Assembly (NCBI GenBank): GCA_025765615.1
Contig: JAIVFJ010000067.1
Location: 124,001 to 188,000 of the forward strand
DNA length: 64,000 nucleotides
Reading direction: 5' to 3'
From: Zopfochytrium polystomum
Lineage: Eukaryota; Chytridiomycota; Chytridiomycetes; Chytridiales; Chytridiaceae
The notes under the pieces were generated by a model. The model saw only the letters and a list, made by a program, of their open reading frames with translations, made no database searches and had not been told where the DNA came from. Position numbers and translations under genes: made by a program. This document shows positions 33,739 through 45,815 of the stretch, in pieces; within the stretch, counting starts at the first letter, position 1, and each line of letters starts with the position of its first letter.

Positions 33739-36700
33739 GCATGCAATACAGATATAGCAAGGGAACAAAAAAAGGCACACGACAAAGACCAATATGACCA
33801 AGATGAGAAGCACATAAAGCAGCTGGTAAAGATTTTGTAAGATAATCTGCTGGTTGCTTGCCACCAGGAATCCATTCCAGTCGAATCACTTGTTGATCAA
33901 CCAGTCCTGGATATAGTGATACTTAACCAGAATATGTTTTGATCTATTAGTGTAGAGATTGTTTGAGCTCAAATTGATAATGCCTTGGTTGTCAGTATAG
34001 ATTGGAATAGGAGTCGGGGACAGGAGCATCAGTGCTGAGTGCTGTTGTGAGACGGCCTCCAGTTCTCGTCCTAGTTCAGAGACTGCAACGTATTCTGCTT
34101 GCTGAGGTGACAGCATAACTGTAGGACTGTGAGTTGATGCCCAGCTGATAGCGGTATTTCCAAACAAAACGAAGTAGCCAAGTTGTGATTTCCCATCAGC
34201 ATGAACTCCATGAGCAGCATCCGAGTAGCCGAAAATTCCAGACCCGGTGTTGGACTAAAGCAAACCATACTCACGTGTACCATTGATATATTGAAGGACT
34301 CGAATGAGGATCTGCACGTGGTGTTTGCTTGGGTCCTTGCTGAAGGCGCCAAGATATGAGACTGCTGGTGCCAAGTCTGGTCGTGTGTGTGTTGCCAAAT
34401 AGTTGATGCTACCAAGGATTGCTTGGTAGTGCTGTTGATTTGCTGTGGGTTCATCATTTTCTCGAGGTTGAAGAGTGAGAGGACTGGGGAGAGCAGTTAC
34501 TGCTGTCTTCTTTCCATTGACTAACTAGATCTGCATGGCGTTGGAGTAACTCTTTGGTGTAAGTTTGTTGATGCAAGTAGGTGCCAGTTGGCGTTCGATG
34601 AACTTCCATATTCAGTACGGTCTTGATATGACCTAGTTCGCAGAGCTTATAGAGGGATTTTAGCAAATTGATGGCAGAGGTGATTTCCTCTGTGTGCCCA
34701 AAGAAACAAATATCATCGACATAGATAGCAATGAAAATAATATGTTCCTTTGTGCGCTTGAAGAGGATGCACGGATCTACTGCGCTTTGTCGGTAGTCGG
34801 CAGATTTGAGACGACCAATGCGTTCCTGGTACCAACAACGCCCCGCTTGCTTGATACCGTTGACAGCTTTGTGCAAAAGCCAGACCTTGCCATCTGAACG
34901 GTAGCCATCTGGTTGCTCCCTATATCGACCATAGCTGTGTCCCAACCGTTTGAGGCTGTCATAGCAAGGAGCCATCGTAGACTATTGATGCGAACAACAG
35001 GAGAGTGAGTATTCCAGAAATCAATGCCACGACGTTCTGTAAGCCCTTAGCCACTAGTCGTGTGCGAAATCGCTCAATGCTGCCGTCTGGTTGAAGCTTG
35101 ACCTTGTAAACCCATTTGTTCTGTACGACATTGACATTCTTGGGTCGATCAACAAATTCAAAAGCTGCAAGCATTCTGAGGGCGTCAATCTCTGTCTGCT
35201 CTGCTGCTATGCACTCTTTGGACCACTTTCCATTCATGGCCTCTGTGCATGTTGCTGGGTCTGAACATTCGACACTAGTTAAATATAGATGTCCGGATCG
35301 AGTATGTTTTGGAGATGGGCTGCGCGTAGGACTGCATGGTGATTTGCGCACATGTGTAGGTGGAGGCTCTGGTGGTGGAGGTTCTGGTGGTGGCGCTTGA
35401 GGCAGTATGTCTCTAGTTGGTGTTTCAGCAATTGTTTTGTCATCGGGGGTATGCTTTGGTGGTGTTAGTAAAATGACAGAGGTGTTTGTGATTAGTAGGA
35501 TGCAGAAAAAGGAAATAGAAAAATCATTGGCAGGTGAGCCTTCTGCACGATGCGGCTCGGGACACCCCGTGCCAGAGAGCCTTCTCTTCCTCTCTCCACA
35601 GCCCGCCTTCCGCACTTTCCCCCATGCGTAACGTCAGGCGCCAAGGGACCTATCTCCCCTGGTGGTGTTCCTTACGGAATGGGCTCCCCAAACAGGCATC
35701 CATCCCTTCTGACTTGGGTCCACGCCACACTAGCTCCCGCAGGGTCGGTATGGCCCAGGGCCTTCGGTTGCGCCACCCACGTCACTCCCAGCCGAGAGTG
35801 CGCCTGCAGTCACAGAGCCAGTCGCCGCCCTCACTCATCCGATTGGTCCCCCGGCTTTAGTGCTCGTAGGTAAGGCCCACTGGAGATGGTGTTAATTGCG
35901 GTAACACGGAGTCCAACGCGTCGTGCCGCCACCTCCAACACTTTGTGCTGTACATTGTTATCCGATTCACTTTCGCTGCCGTACCTGGATCACTACATGG
36001 TCAATTGGTGCTAGTTCTGTGGAAGGTTGTCGTTCAGCCACCGCTGCTGGTCCTGGTTCTGGGAATTGATCCACGCAATATTGGCTTCACGAAGGAGGTT
36101 GGTGATGTTTTGTTCAGTTGATGAGGAGTGGTGTTAGCTGATGAACGAGGTCCTGAGCAATATCCTCTGCTGCTGAGGTGCTGAGGCGAGGGAAACTGTC
36201 TTCTGCAATCACAAGGTCATTCAATCAATGAGTGATTACTCTACCTGTGCTGATGTCAATCAAACGAGCAATGGAACGACCAATGTTTCCAATGTAAATT
36301 GCTGGTCGAGCGCGTTCTGCAAGCTTTTCGAACTGATGCGTTTGTCCACGTTCCTTTGCTGTGATGTGATATAAACATCCTGAGCCAAAAACTCTGAATT
36401 GACTGATGCATGGAGGAAATCCAAGAAGCATTTCAACTGGAGATAGTGATCCACGGCTGAGGACAGGAAGTGTATTGATGATGCTACTGCATGTCAAATC
36501 GCGTATCCCCACCATGACCATGGTGAACCAGCATGTTGTAGAAGGGATCGTGTGACATCCATGACTGTTCGAACTGCTCGCTCTGCTTTCCCATTCATCT
36601 CAGGTGTATGAGGTGGACTGACTTCAAGGCGGATGCCACGTGATGCACAGAAACGGTTAAAAGCGAGTGAATTCAGTTCCCCACCATCAAAGCAGACGCC

Positions 36701-37989
36701 CTTTACACAAACATCCCTAACTGTCTCCAATTGTTGGATGATCTTAATGGCCTCCGGTAGTGCTTCTGACTTTCTCCGAAGGTTTGTTGACCAGAGATAA
36801 TTACTTGCATAGTCAATGGCAATGAGAGCAAGGCCATATTGTCCTCGAAACTTTGGTTTGACTTCCACTAGATCAAAGGCTAAATGTTCGCCTGGTGGTT
36901 TATCTGGAGGATCTGTATGTGGAATAGCAGCATGAGTCTGTTTGGCAATAATGCAGGCCTTACACGGTTCTTCAAGCAAGTCCAGCTTAATGTCAGGAAA
37001 GTCAGCACATGTACAGCGCTCCTTCATTGCTCGTAGTCTTGCATAAGGGATATGGCCGAGGTGTTCATGCATGCGCTGAGTGTTTGGAGCTTTGCTGTTG
37101 AGAAAGGCTGTGCGTATACTGAGTGTATCAACTGGTTCTACGGAGCTTAAGAGGTTGTAAAATTTACTGGCGCAATGTGCAATAAATTGTTTGCTGTAGT
37201 TGAAGTTGGGGTTTGCTGCTGTTGGGAACCATTGGAGACCATGTCTAAGAATCATTTGAAGGACGGCTGGATCTCCTTCCTCAGGACTGCTACGATAAAT
37301 AGTACCAGGTTGAAGGTCTCGTGCAAGATGGAAGAAGCCACATAGTTGTAGGTCCCGATCAGCGACCAAGTTGACAGGACATTCTGGAGCATATTGGGCA
37401 CCTTCAATTATAAGTGTGATGTTGTTGGCGAGTGGTATGAGAGCTGTGCCGAATCCTTCACAAGTAAGAATAGGTCCTTCTTTGGCGATACGCATGCTAG
37501 ATTTCTGCTGAGTATAACTATAGGGAATGAAGAGAGAGAAATCTCGAAGCGTTGTGACATTGCAACCGTTGTTGATGAGTACAGGAAAAGAAATAGGAAG
37601 GGAAGGGACGTTAACTGCAAATGCCCAGATTACTCCCGGGCCATCCAAAAATCCTGTTGACTTTCATCTTGTTCGGTCTCTGAGTGGAGTTGCGTTTCCA
37701 TCCACAATTGCTGTTCTGCAGCATACTGCTCACTTTGCTGGTCATCCCAATCACCGTTCTGTAGCAGAAGTGCTTGGTTTTCAGGTATCTGCTGTTGTGG
37801 AGGGTTTGGTTGCTGGAGTAAGAGCGCATTTGGATTTGCTGGTGGTCGATGCTGTTGCTGTTGCTGCAATTGCTGAAGAAATGTGTTGGCACACTGTCGA
37901 GCAACATGGCCATAGCCTCCACATGCATGACATTGGACTCCAAAAGACTGTTGCTGTGCAGGGTACCAACTCCCCCCAGAGCCACGTCC
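33739..37989 (-). mobile_element. Copia element, family 2, degenerate (element B)
   Basis: Minus-strand Copia remains. Gag C-terminus with a CCHC knuckle (CHACGGYGHVARQC) at about 37890; pol from about 37648: protease region FPVLINNGCNVTTLRDF, pre-integrase (HLGHIPYARLRAMKER), integrase (HLAFDLVEVK, VCFDGGELNS, PEMNGKAERAVRTVMD); a non-conserved segment at 35533-35960; RT in two frames (NVVQNKWVYKVKLQPDGS, YVDDICFFGHTEE); RNase H (LSPQQAEYVAVSELGRE, YTDNQGIINLSSN); tail LEWIPGGKQPADYLTKSLP. Several frameshifts break pol. The gag N-terminus is removed where the element C LTR starts at 37990, and no LTR of its own is seen. Confidence 0.85.
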
Positions 37990-38228
37990 TGTTAGTTTTG
38001 GGTCTTTTGGTGTAAGCAGTGTGCAGGAGCTTTGACCTGATGCTGCTCTGCAAGGATGACTTGCAGCATTTTGCAAGTGATGGTCCTTGTAACAGTTTTG
38101 TATAAAGACAAACACAAGACTGACAGAAGCCAAGACCAACCTCCCACCACCACCACCTTCAGTAGTGTACTACCTCCATCTCCACAGCAGCACAACCCAG
38201 AGACAATCCAGCCCAACGAAATCTTTCA
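37990..38228 (+). repeat. Family 2 5' LTR of element C
   Basis: TGTTAGTTTTGGG start and AATCTTTCA end, defined by comparison with the LTR/polypurine junction of element D (59653) and its far end (59425). No canonical TGG primer-binding site follows; the next bases are TACAAAACTGTTACCC in several copies. Confidence 0.75.
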
Positions 38229-38815
38229 TACAAAACTGTTACCCATCCCAATCACTTCCCCCTTGATTTCAACAAGATCCAATCAGCAGAAGAGGTTGTA
38301 CGCTTTTCAGATCTGCCAACTTTGGGGATTGATCACGGACGCTACAGATATTGTACAGCAATTCTGTCACTACCATTGGTAAGCTCTCGATCTCCTCTTT
38401 CCAACGAACCCACCTGATCTCGGATCTGACGCGTACACCACCTCTGAAGTTGGCAACCACTTTTCCAACTTCAACCTCAATTTGCTGGCCTTCCAGACCT
38501 CCCCCAGCCAATCCCAAGCTATCATTCGAAAGGCCTGCTTCGGGACTACACAACTGTCACCGATGGGATCCCAAAAGCACTCTCCTTTGTGATAAGCGAC
38601 GACTTTTTCCATTCAGGGTCACCAGATTACCTCCAACCCTCACCATTAATTTTTGATTTTTTGTCCCCTATTGGAGACAACGACCACCCCCTACCTGACA
38701 CACACCAAGCTAACAAACCAACTTTTCATCTGCTGCAACACCACCTTCACAACGCACCCAAAATCCAACGAAATCCTTTCAAACTTGGCACACATAATCG
38801 TCCTGAGAAAACAGC

Positions 38816-40136
38816 ATGACTACTGACTCAACCAAGTATGTTGCCAAGTCCTTTTGCATCTTGGAGGGACCAGAGAATTTCGGTGACTGGTTGGAGGATC
38901 TTACAGCAGAACTCTCCAACAAAAATGTCGACTTACGCCACTGCATTGACACAAGTCACATCAACGCAGAGCAGAATGATGCAGTTGATCCACTAGACCT
39001 CCGCAACACTGGAACCTGTCTCATCAGAGATGGACCATTCCAAGGACAGAGATTCCAATTGGTGCCTCTGCCTCGTGGACAAGAGAAAGTAACTTTGTTT
39101 CCTGGTACACAGAACCAGAATGCACATTGCTGTCTAATTAGTCGCCGCCACATCTCTTGAGCCCTTCTCACCCAAATCACACCTGGTCGAAACTTTGCTC
39201 ACAAGTTGGTTGGCGAATTGGGAATAATTTGCCGCACAGCAGACCAGGGACTCGCAAAGGAGATCATTGACGACTTTGAACGCATCAAAATGGAACCAAC
39301 TGAAGCCTCAGATGCCTTCATTACCCGATTCACCGAAGCATACCATCGAGTCGACAGCTTTGCAAAATCAGCAGCTGGAGAACTTCTCCATGGTATTCGC
39401 CCTTTCCAAAAATTTGTTCGAATCTTTGTTGGTTCACTGAACCAAAGCCTATTGGACATGGGGATAGGAAACGTTTTTCTTGTTGTCGGCAACCCAGCTC
39501 CTGAGATAACAAGTTTAGCCAAACTAATCTCACTCTTCAAACAAACTGTTCGTCAAAACAACTATGATAAGCAACGCATCGAGCTGGCAAATCAAAGAGA
39601 AGGGGACACCTCCACTGCAGCCCCAGAGGTCAACGCACCAACTGCAAATGGTGCCCAAGTTCACTACACCCACCCCCGAGGCCGTGGTGGCTATCGATCG
39701 CTCCAACCAAGGCCACAGCCATACACCCCACGACCCTATGGTGGCTTTGGCAGAGAGAGGGTCCACTCCACTCTCCCAAGGAAGTTGGCGACCCCAGCAG
39801 TTGGGATGGCGACTCCAGCAAAGTGGATGGCAACCACAGCAACCATTCTGTCCACACCAGAGCCGGGCATCCGCAAATGTCACCTGCAACAATTGCAGTG
39901 GTCGTGGACATTATGCAAGGGAATGTCCTTCAGCTGCAAACGTGCAGGAGCAGATGCCTCAGCAATCCCAGCAGGCACTCCTAACATACAGCGCACCAGC
40001 AGACAGTGATTGGGATGAACAACAGAGTCAGCAGTTTGCAAACGAACAGCAGTTATGGGAAGAGACTTACAACTCACAGCTTGGCGGCCAAAGTGACGAC
40101 AACCACCAACAGGATTTTTGGATGGCCCGGGAGTGA
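38816..40136 (+). pseudogene. Family 2 gag (element C), frame-disrupted
   Basis: Starts MTTDSTKYVAKSFCILEG, with the gag-like helix KSFCILEGPENFGDWLEDL. It stops after 115 codons, resumes in the same frame at 39206 (FERIKMEPTEASDAFITRF, a typical Copia gag UBN2 segment), then changes to the frame carrying the CCHC knuckle CNNCSGRGHYAREC (about 39890) and the acidic end DWDEQQSQQF...WMARE. At least two disruptions, so this copy's gag is not functional as read. The C-terminus overlaps pol at -1. Confidence 0.75.
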
Positions 40137-43100
40137 TCCAGGCATTTGCAGTCAACATTCCACCTCCTGTTATTTCCTTTCCTCTCCTTATTGATAACGG
40201 TCGCAATGTTACTACTCTTCGTGATTTCTCCTTCTTTATCCCATCAACCTTAAACAACCAAAAATCCAGCATGCGCATCGCAAAGGAAGGTCCAGTTCTC
40301 AACTGCGAGGGCTCAGGCGTTGCACGAATTCCTCTTGCAAACAACATCACTCTCATTATTGAAGGCGCACAGTTTGCTCCAGAATGCCCAGTCAACCTTA
40401 TTGCCGACAGGGACCTCCAGCTATGCGGTTACTATCACTTGGCACGAGACCTCCAACCAGGTGTTATTCACCGCAGCAGTCATGAAGAAGGTGACCCAGC
40501 AGTTCTTCAAATGATCCTTCGGCACGTCCTCCAGTGGTTCCCAACTGCAGCAAACCCAACCTTCAATTACAGCACTCAATTTCTCGCCCATTGCGCCAGC
40601 AGATATTACAACTTTTTCACGTCAGCAGAACCTGCAGACACACACAGCATTTGTGCAGCATTTCTCAACAGCAAAAAACCAGACACTCGCCGACTGCACC
40701 AACGTCTAGGACACATTCCCTATGCTCGACGTCGCTCCATGAAGGAACGACGAACCTGTGCTGACTTTCCAGACATAGACTTAGAACTGCTTGAGGACGA
40801 GTGTAAGGCCTGTATTATTGCAAAGCAGACACGTTCCTCTATTCCCCACACAGATCCTCTGGACAAGCTACCTGGGGAACACTTGGCGTTTGACCTTGTG
40901 GAGGTCAAACCCAAGTTCAGGGGACAGTACGGCTTTGCCCTCATTGCCATTGACTATGTCAGCAATTATATCTGGTCAACCAACCTACGACGGAAGTCTG
41001 ATGCTTTACCAGAAGCCATCAAAATCATTCAGCAACTCCAGACTGTGTGAGACGTTCAGGTTAAGTCAGTTAGGTTTGATGGGGGTGAACTTAAGTCAAC
41101 TGCCTTTGAACGCTTCTGTGCCTCTCGTGGGATACGGGTTGAAGTCAGTCCACCACACACACCAGAGCTCAACAGCAAAGCAGAACGTGCAGTTAGGACA
41201 GTCATGGATGTAACTCGTTCACTCCTTCAGCATGCTGGCTCACCTTGGTCTTGGTGGGGTTATGCTATTCGACATGCCGTGGACATCATCAACACACTGC
41301 CAGTTCTCAGTTGTGGTTTGCTTTCACCGGTTGAAATGCTACTTGGGTTTCCTCCCTGCATCAGCCACTTTAGGGTTTTTGGCGCTGGTTGCCTCTACCA
41401 TGTGACAGCCAAGGAACGCAGCAGCACACACCAGTTCAAGAAACTGGCAGAACGAGCACGACCAGCAATATACATTGGCAATTGGCTCATCGACATCAAC
41501 ACTGGTTGCATTATCACACATCGCCTCAACGACCTGACTATCGCCGAAGACAGCTTTCCCAAACTCAACAAATCAGATGCTGATGATGACAGTTCAGAAC
41601 TACAGCATCGCCACACGCCCTTACTCTCTGCTGACAAACTTCAGGAAACCAACACCAACATCAAGGCCCTCCTTCGCGAAGCAAACGTACACATTGAACA
41701 GCTACCTGAGCCAGAACCAACACCAGTGGTCCCGGTGGAATTGGTAAAAAGTGTCACCCCTCAGGTAAGCACAGCGAAAGTGAATCAGATAACGATGTAC
41801 AGCTCTGGTGTTGGAGGTGACGGCACGATGGGTTGGATTCCGTGCTACTGCAATTAACGTGCAGAAGCCATGTGGGGTAAATGGTCCAAGGAGTGGATTG
41901 CAGAAGAGCAGACTGAGATCGATGCCCTTCGCACTTTAGCACCCTTTGAAGTTGTGGAACGGCCCACCAACATCAACGTTGTGCAGAACAAATGGGTCTA
42001 CAAGGTCAAACTTAAACCAGACGGCAGCATTGAGCGCTTCCGTGCACGGCTTGTGGCTAAGGGCTTCACTCAACGTCATGGCATTGATTTTTGGAATACT
42101 CACTCTCCTGTTGTCCGAATCAACAGTCTTCGTTGGCTCATTGCCATTGCGGCTGCAAACAACTGGCACACTGCTATTGTCGACATCAGCAACGCGTACC
42201 TAAACAGCATGCTTGATGTGCCCATTTACATGGAGCAGCCAGATGGCTACCACAGTGATGGCAAAGTATGGCTACTGAAGAGAGCTGTTAATGGTATCAA
42301 GCAAGCTGGCCGGTGTTGGTACCAAGAACTGATTGGCCACCTGAAGTCGAATGGATATCAGCAAAGCACAGCAGACCCCTGTATTCTCTTCCGTCAAGTG
42401 GATGGAAAAGTCATTTTCATTGCCATCTATGTCGATGATATTTGTTTCTTTGGGGATTCTGGGGAGATCCCCTTTGCCATCACACTGCTAAAATCTCGTT
42501 ACAAGCTCCGCGAAATAGGAACAATCAAAACCATCCTCAATATGCAACTGGAACACAGCCACAACGGAATCTTCTTGCACCAGAAAGCCTATATCAAGGA
42601 GTTACTTCAACGCCATGCCAACACTATCAACAACCGCACTGCAGTAACTGGCCTTCCCAGTAGTCTCAATCTTCACCCACGTGGAATCGACGAAGCAGCT
42701 GCAGACCAGAGACTGTACCAGGCAATCCTTGGCGGCAGCAACTACCTTGCAACACACACGCCGCCAGACCTTGCCCCAGCAGTTTCATACCTTGGTGCCT
42801 TCAGCAAGGACCCAAGTGAGCAACACATGAAGATCCTTATTCTGGTTCTCGAATATCTCAACAGTACTAGTGAGTATGGTTTATTCTATTCTCGCAACTG
42901 CACAGATATAGCCGGTTACTCCGACGCTGCCCATGGTGTCCACTCAGATGGGAAATCACAGCCTGGCTACTATGTTCTATTTGGAGGAACAGCTATTAGT
43001 TGGACATCTCTTCAGAGCAGTACTGTCATGCTGTCACCGCAGGAAGCTGAATATGTAGCTGTGTCTGAACTGGGACGAGAACTTAAGGCACTATCCCAAC

Positions 43101-43258
43101 TCTACTCAGCACTTCAACTTCTGTCTCCCACTCCTCTTGTCATCTACACTGACAACAGCTGTGTGATCAACCTCAGTTCAAATGATCTTTACACCAATCG
43201 GTCAAAACATATCATGGTAAAGTATCATTATATTCAAGAATTGTGGAACAAAAGGTAG
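40118..43258 (+). pseudogene. Family 2 Copia pol (element C), two in-frame stops
   Basis: One frame throughout, broken only by TGA at 41048 and TAA at 41855. Protease-position motif FPLLIDNGRNVTTLRDF (DNG instead of DSG/DTG); pre-integrase LHQRLGHIPYARRRSM...CKACIIAKQT; integrase HLAFDLVEVKPKF, VRFDGGELKS and PELNSKAERAVRTVMD (D, D, E all present); linker; RT NVVQNKWVYKVKLKPDGSIE, VDISNAYLNSML, VNGIKQAGRCWYQ, YVDDICFFGDSGE; RNase H YSDAAHGVHSDGKSQPGYY, LSPQEAEYVAVSELGRE, YTDNSCVINLSS, RSKHIMVKYHYIQE. The frame then breaks by one base, with the expected tail LEWIAGGEQPAYYMTKSL in another frame (43243-43446). The TGA corresponds to an Arg codon in element B, consistent with a C-to-T change. Confidence 0.85.
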
Positions 43259-43446
43259 TACGGCTTGAATGGATTGCTGGAGGAGAACAGCCTGCATACT
43301 ATATGACAAAATCTCTCTCAGCTACTCTCAGTGAATACCATCTGAGTCGCACTGGTCTGTTTCCTCTGATTCATTTTTTCTTATCTGTGAAGCTGTTTTC
43401 TTCTTTGTTCTTTTTCATTACTTTGACTCATTTTCTTTTACCCTGA

Positions 43447-44117
43447 AACTTCTTGAACAGGTGACATAAAACTTCTTCAGCAGGTAATATAAGAATAAGC
43501 CGTAAACAAATGCAGTACGACGCTTGTGGGTGGAGTTGTAAGTGTGAGTAGATAGGTTATTTTCTCAATGGGGTACGCTGGTGATGAGTTGGTGTTGAGA
43601 AAAGCAGACTTGTCACGATTGTGGAGCGAAAATGAGTGGGCCAAATGCAGCTGCAGCTTGCAACTCAATATTCCACGAAGCCAAGGACGAATTCGGAGAA
43701 TCACTGAGTTGCCCCACGTAGATCCGAAGCAGTAGAATGCAGAAAAATTGGTTTGAAGTAAATTGCTGGAGTTTTGGCTGAGTTGTGTTGGTGGGGAGGT
43801 CCAAGTAACGAATTTTTGACGAATTTGGCCCTAATGGGACAGTAAAAACGCGGACAGCTGTTATTCTGCAAGGAACCAGTCGAGGATCACGCCGTTTGGT
43901 GGAGAGATAGAGTGAAAGTAGCTCTTTCCTGTGGTGGTAAGCGATTCCTAAAGTGATTGAAAGAAGTGGGCAAACTAGAAGGACGCGTTTTGGTCGTTTT
44001 GCGCGTTTTCCAATGTGGCTCATATGTTGCACAGTGCTCGACGCTTTTGCAGCGAAAAACAAACGTTGAAACGTCTTCTCCGAAGTTGGTAGTGGTGGAG
44101 GCGTGAGGGACAAAAAT
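43447..44117. other. Unassigned segment between element C and inverted LTR
   Basis: No gene or recognised repeat. A minus frame at 43613-44113 is open for 166 codons but shows no motif. The right boundary coincides exactly with the start of the family 1 LTR. Confidence 0.4.
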
Positions 44118-45258
44118 TGTTGAGATTCGACCCACAGGGTACACTACGCCCGTTACTGATGATCCCTTTGAGAACTCTATCCAATCACATTGAATGGGGT
44201 GCTTGAAGGGCTCAGTAGATTCAATACTTGAATGGGACGCTCAGAAGGGCTAATCTGTTCTCAATAAAAAGAGATAGGCAAAGGCGGCTGTTGTTCTAGC
44301 TTTGTTCATCCTACTGGTACGAACGATGCAATTAGAACATGCACAAAAACGCTCAAACTACGCACTCTGCACATGTAACACAGGAAAGCAAGCATGTAGA
44401 AGCAGTGTACCACTGCCCCATGCTCTGGAATTCCGCTCTCTGCATCGGAATTCCAGCTTTCCTGCTGTGCTGTGCAATCTGAGCAATGCAACAGGCATTT
44501 AGGAATCAGGGATTGCACCAATCATTGCATTTCTGAAAGTGAGATAAAAGCTGAGCTCACCAGAGATTGCACCAATCATTGGATTTCTAAAAACAAGGAA
44601 AAAAAGCGGCTTGTTTCCCAAACAAGCTTCCTGATTTGGAAACAACCAAACCAATTTACAAGCAACTGTTTCTCAAACAAGCTGTAAATTGGTTCCTGGT
44701 GGTACTCAGCCCAGACAAAGTACTCAGCCCAAGGTGGTACTCAGCCCTGGCTGGTACTTAGCCCTGGGTGGTGCACAGCCCGGGCTGGTACTTAGCCCTG
44801 GGTGGTGCTCAGCCCAGGCTGGTACTTAGACCTGGTTGGTACTCAGCCTTGAGTGATGCCCAGCCCTGGGTGGTACTCAGCCCTGAATGGGTACTTAGTC
44901 CAGGCTGGGGGTTGGTGCTCAGCCTGCTTTATCTCATTTCTGTGACCTGCTCTGTGCAGCCCACTGCTCCCTCTGTTTTCTGATGGCTCCAACCTGCAGG
45001 AGTATAAAAGCAGCAAACTCTCACAGAGATCAAACAAGGAATAAAAACCCCCTCCTTGCTGCTTTGACAGAATCCAGTGCAAAACAAGCCAATCTCTCTT
45101 CCTCCATTTGCTCTCTCTTCCATCTCTGCCCACTCACTCCTCTCTCCTCTCTCCATCCTCTCACTCCTCTCCCTTTTCCATCATCACTGCTCTCTCTCTC
45201 TCTCTCTCTTCATTCCCACACACACCAAGTCCCTCCAGTCCTGGGTGGGATTTCATCA
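44118..45258 (+). repeat. Family 1 LTR, solo, plus orientation
   Basis: 1141 bp, TGTTGAG...TTTCATCA, with minisatellite (about 44698-44928) and TATA box (45003-45009). No family 1 internal sequence adjoins either end; right flank AGTCA is the reverse complement of the TGACT left of element A, left flank AAAAT is unrelated. Confidence 0.88.
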
Positions 45259-45815
45259 AGTCATACCTGTTTGTTGCTTTTCCTTAGCCAGTGACGGTTT
45301 CCTTACGTTGACTATGGCATAAGGTTTTCCTCCGTGCTAGCCCTTTTGCTCCTGCCCACAGCTTAGGGGGCAGTGTTAGATTTTGGGCTTTTGCAGTAAG
45401 CAGTGTCCAGAAGCAACACCTCACACTGTGGTGCATGGGAGCACCAACTGTGGTGAGAATTTGGTGCATTTTTTGTCACCTGGTCTTTGTCACAATTTTG
45501 TATAAAGCCAAATGGCACACATTGTACAACAGTCTCCCACCTCAGCTTCACCTTCACAAGAGAGTAATCCACCAGGTTAGTTCACCACCATCAACAATCA
45601 GCAGCTGCCAATTCTTTCAGCGTCAGGCCCGCAATAGGGACGGTTCTTTGGAAAAGGAGATTGAGAAATGGTAGCAAGGAGATTGCTGTACAATGTCTAT
45701 AGCGCCTGTAATTGGCCCACAAAGTTGGCAGATCTGAAGAGCATACAACCCCTTCTACTGATTGGATCTGGCTGGAACCAAGGGGGTTGTGATTGGGATG
45801 GGTAACAGTTTTGTA

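Larger units (their letters stand above)
37990..43446 (+). mobile_element. Copia element, family 2 (element C), near-complete pol
   Basis: Plus-strand element starting with a 239-bp LTR (37990-38228; TGTTAGTTTTGGG...CTTTCA), leader to 38815, gag from 38816, pol from about 40118 to 43258, and a 3' region homologous to element D that stops near 43446 before the polypurine tract and 3' LTR, which are missing. It lies head to head with element B and interrupts B's gag. Confidence 0.85.

Noticed and set aside
38056..38382. ORF-like frames in the element C leader (also 24531-24779 and 45755-46003)
   Set aside because: They fall in the LTR and untranslated leader of family 2 and carry no motif; recurrence only reflects copies of the LTR.
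43613..44113. 166-codon minus frame as a host gene
   Set aside because: No recognisable motif, splice pattern or homologue; boundary coincides with an LTR.
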